Below are positions 63,801 to 64,000 of a stretch of DNA of 64,000 bases, in pieces. Positions within the stretch are counted from its first letter, which is position 1; each line of letters opens with the position of its first letter. Below the pieces are notes generated by a model that was not told where the DNA came from, made no database searches, and was given only the letters and a program-made list of their open reading frames with translations. The stretch is from Hypomesus transpacificus (Eukaryota > Chordata > Actinopteri > Osmeriformes > Osmeridae), in NCBI RefSeq assembly GCF_021917145.1, contig NC_061063.1:6763944-6827943 (forward strand), written 5' to 3'. Both the position numbers and the translations under genes were made by a program.

Positions 63801-64000
63801 CTGACCGCATGCCTGGACCTCCCTGGGCTAGCATGGATCTCCTCAACCCCGGCCTGGAGCTCCTTGACCGGGGTGAGGACCTGGTCCGAGTCCTGCTGGA
63901 AGCCGGGGGTCTCATTCAGGTCCTGTTGAGGGGAATCCTCTTTGGTGGTGATGATGATCTCAGGGAGACTGCGTTGCTCGTACATCTCCAGTGACGTGGC
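60844..64000 (-). CDS. kcnn3: SK-type calcium-activated potassium channel, partial
   Basis: Small-conductance, calmodulin-gated potassium channel; the 5' part lies beyond the window. Exons: 64000(open)-63635, 63399-63304, 63145-62858, 62575-62454, 62307-62166, 62030-61920, 61568-61441, 61283-61214, 61074-60844, all in phase. S1 begins near [16 protein letters not shown] after the conserved RRKLFERR, and S2-S4 follow, with [14 protein letters not shown] as S4. The pore is [17 protein letters not shown], then S6. The calmodulin-binding region has [11 protein letters not shown] and [18 protein letters not shown] coiled-coil C-terminus ([17 protein letters not shown]) ends in a divergent tail. 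His after VVP in the outer pore is like KCNN1 and KCNN3 rather than KCNN2. The gene symbol rests mainly on synteny with human 1q21 (RPS27, ASH1L); KCNN1-like is possible, KCNN4 is not. The sequence is more divergent from human SK channels than those are from each other. Confidence 0.75.

Overview
This is nuclear genomic DNA from a vertebrate, most likely a ray-finned (teleost) fish. Every gene except ARL4A is split by GT-AG introns, the proteins are clear vertebrate orthologues that diverge moderately from the human ones, and the spacers carry CA/GA microsatellites and fish-type transposon remnants. I cannot name the species. I see nothing prokaryotic, no CRISPR array, no tRNA or rRNA gene, and no viral gene.

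Left block (about 3.4-20.8 kb), minus strand throughout. In transcription order it holds TMEM106B, a gene I do not recognise, SCIN (scinderin/adseverin) and ARL4A. In human, TMEM106B-(VWDE)-SCIN-ARL4A lie in this order on 7p21, so this is a conserved block in which VWDE is absent and the unrecognised gene sits between TMEM106B and SCIN. I could build complete, phase-consistent coding sequences for TMEM106B (7 exons, 268 aa), SCIN (16 exons, 726 aa) and ARL4A (1 exon, 201 aa).

Right block (about 22.5-64 kb). On the plus strand are SCAMP3 (9 exons, 343 aa), RNF115 (9 exons, 309 aa), ASH1L (25 coding exons, 2959 aa), LRRC71 (17 exons, 517 aa) and RPS27 (4 exons, 84 aa). On the minus strand, converging on RPS27, is an SK-type calcium-activated potassium channel gene (KCNN family) whose 5' part runs off the right edge. 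The human counterparts lie on 1q21-1q23, so TMEM106B and SCAMP3 meet head to head across a join between two human chromosome segments.

The genes are independent cellular genes, not a pathway: vesicle and lysosome membrane proteins (SCAMP3, TMEM106B), a small GTPase and an actin-severing protein (ARL4A, SCIN), a ubiquitin ligase (RNF115), a histone H3K36 methyltransferase (ASH1L), a leucine-rich repeat protein with a possible ciliary promoter element (LRRC71), a ribosomal protein (RPS27) and an ion channel (KCNN). I found no undescribed multi-gene system. The most unusual items are the unrecognised gene at 15.9-17.1 kb, a short transposon carrying a broken RecQ-type helicase fragment inside a SCIN intron, and a pair of overlapping, mutually exclusive perfect hairpins just after LRRC71.
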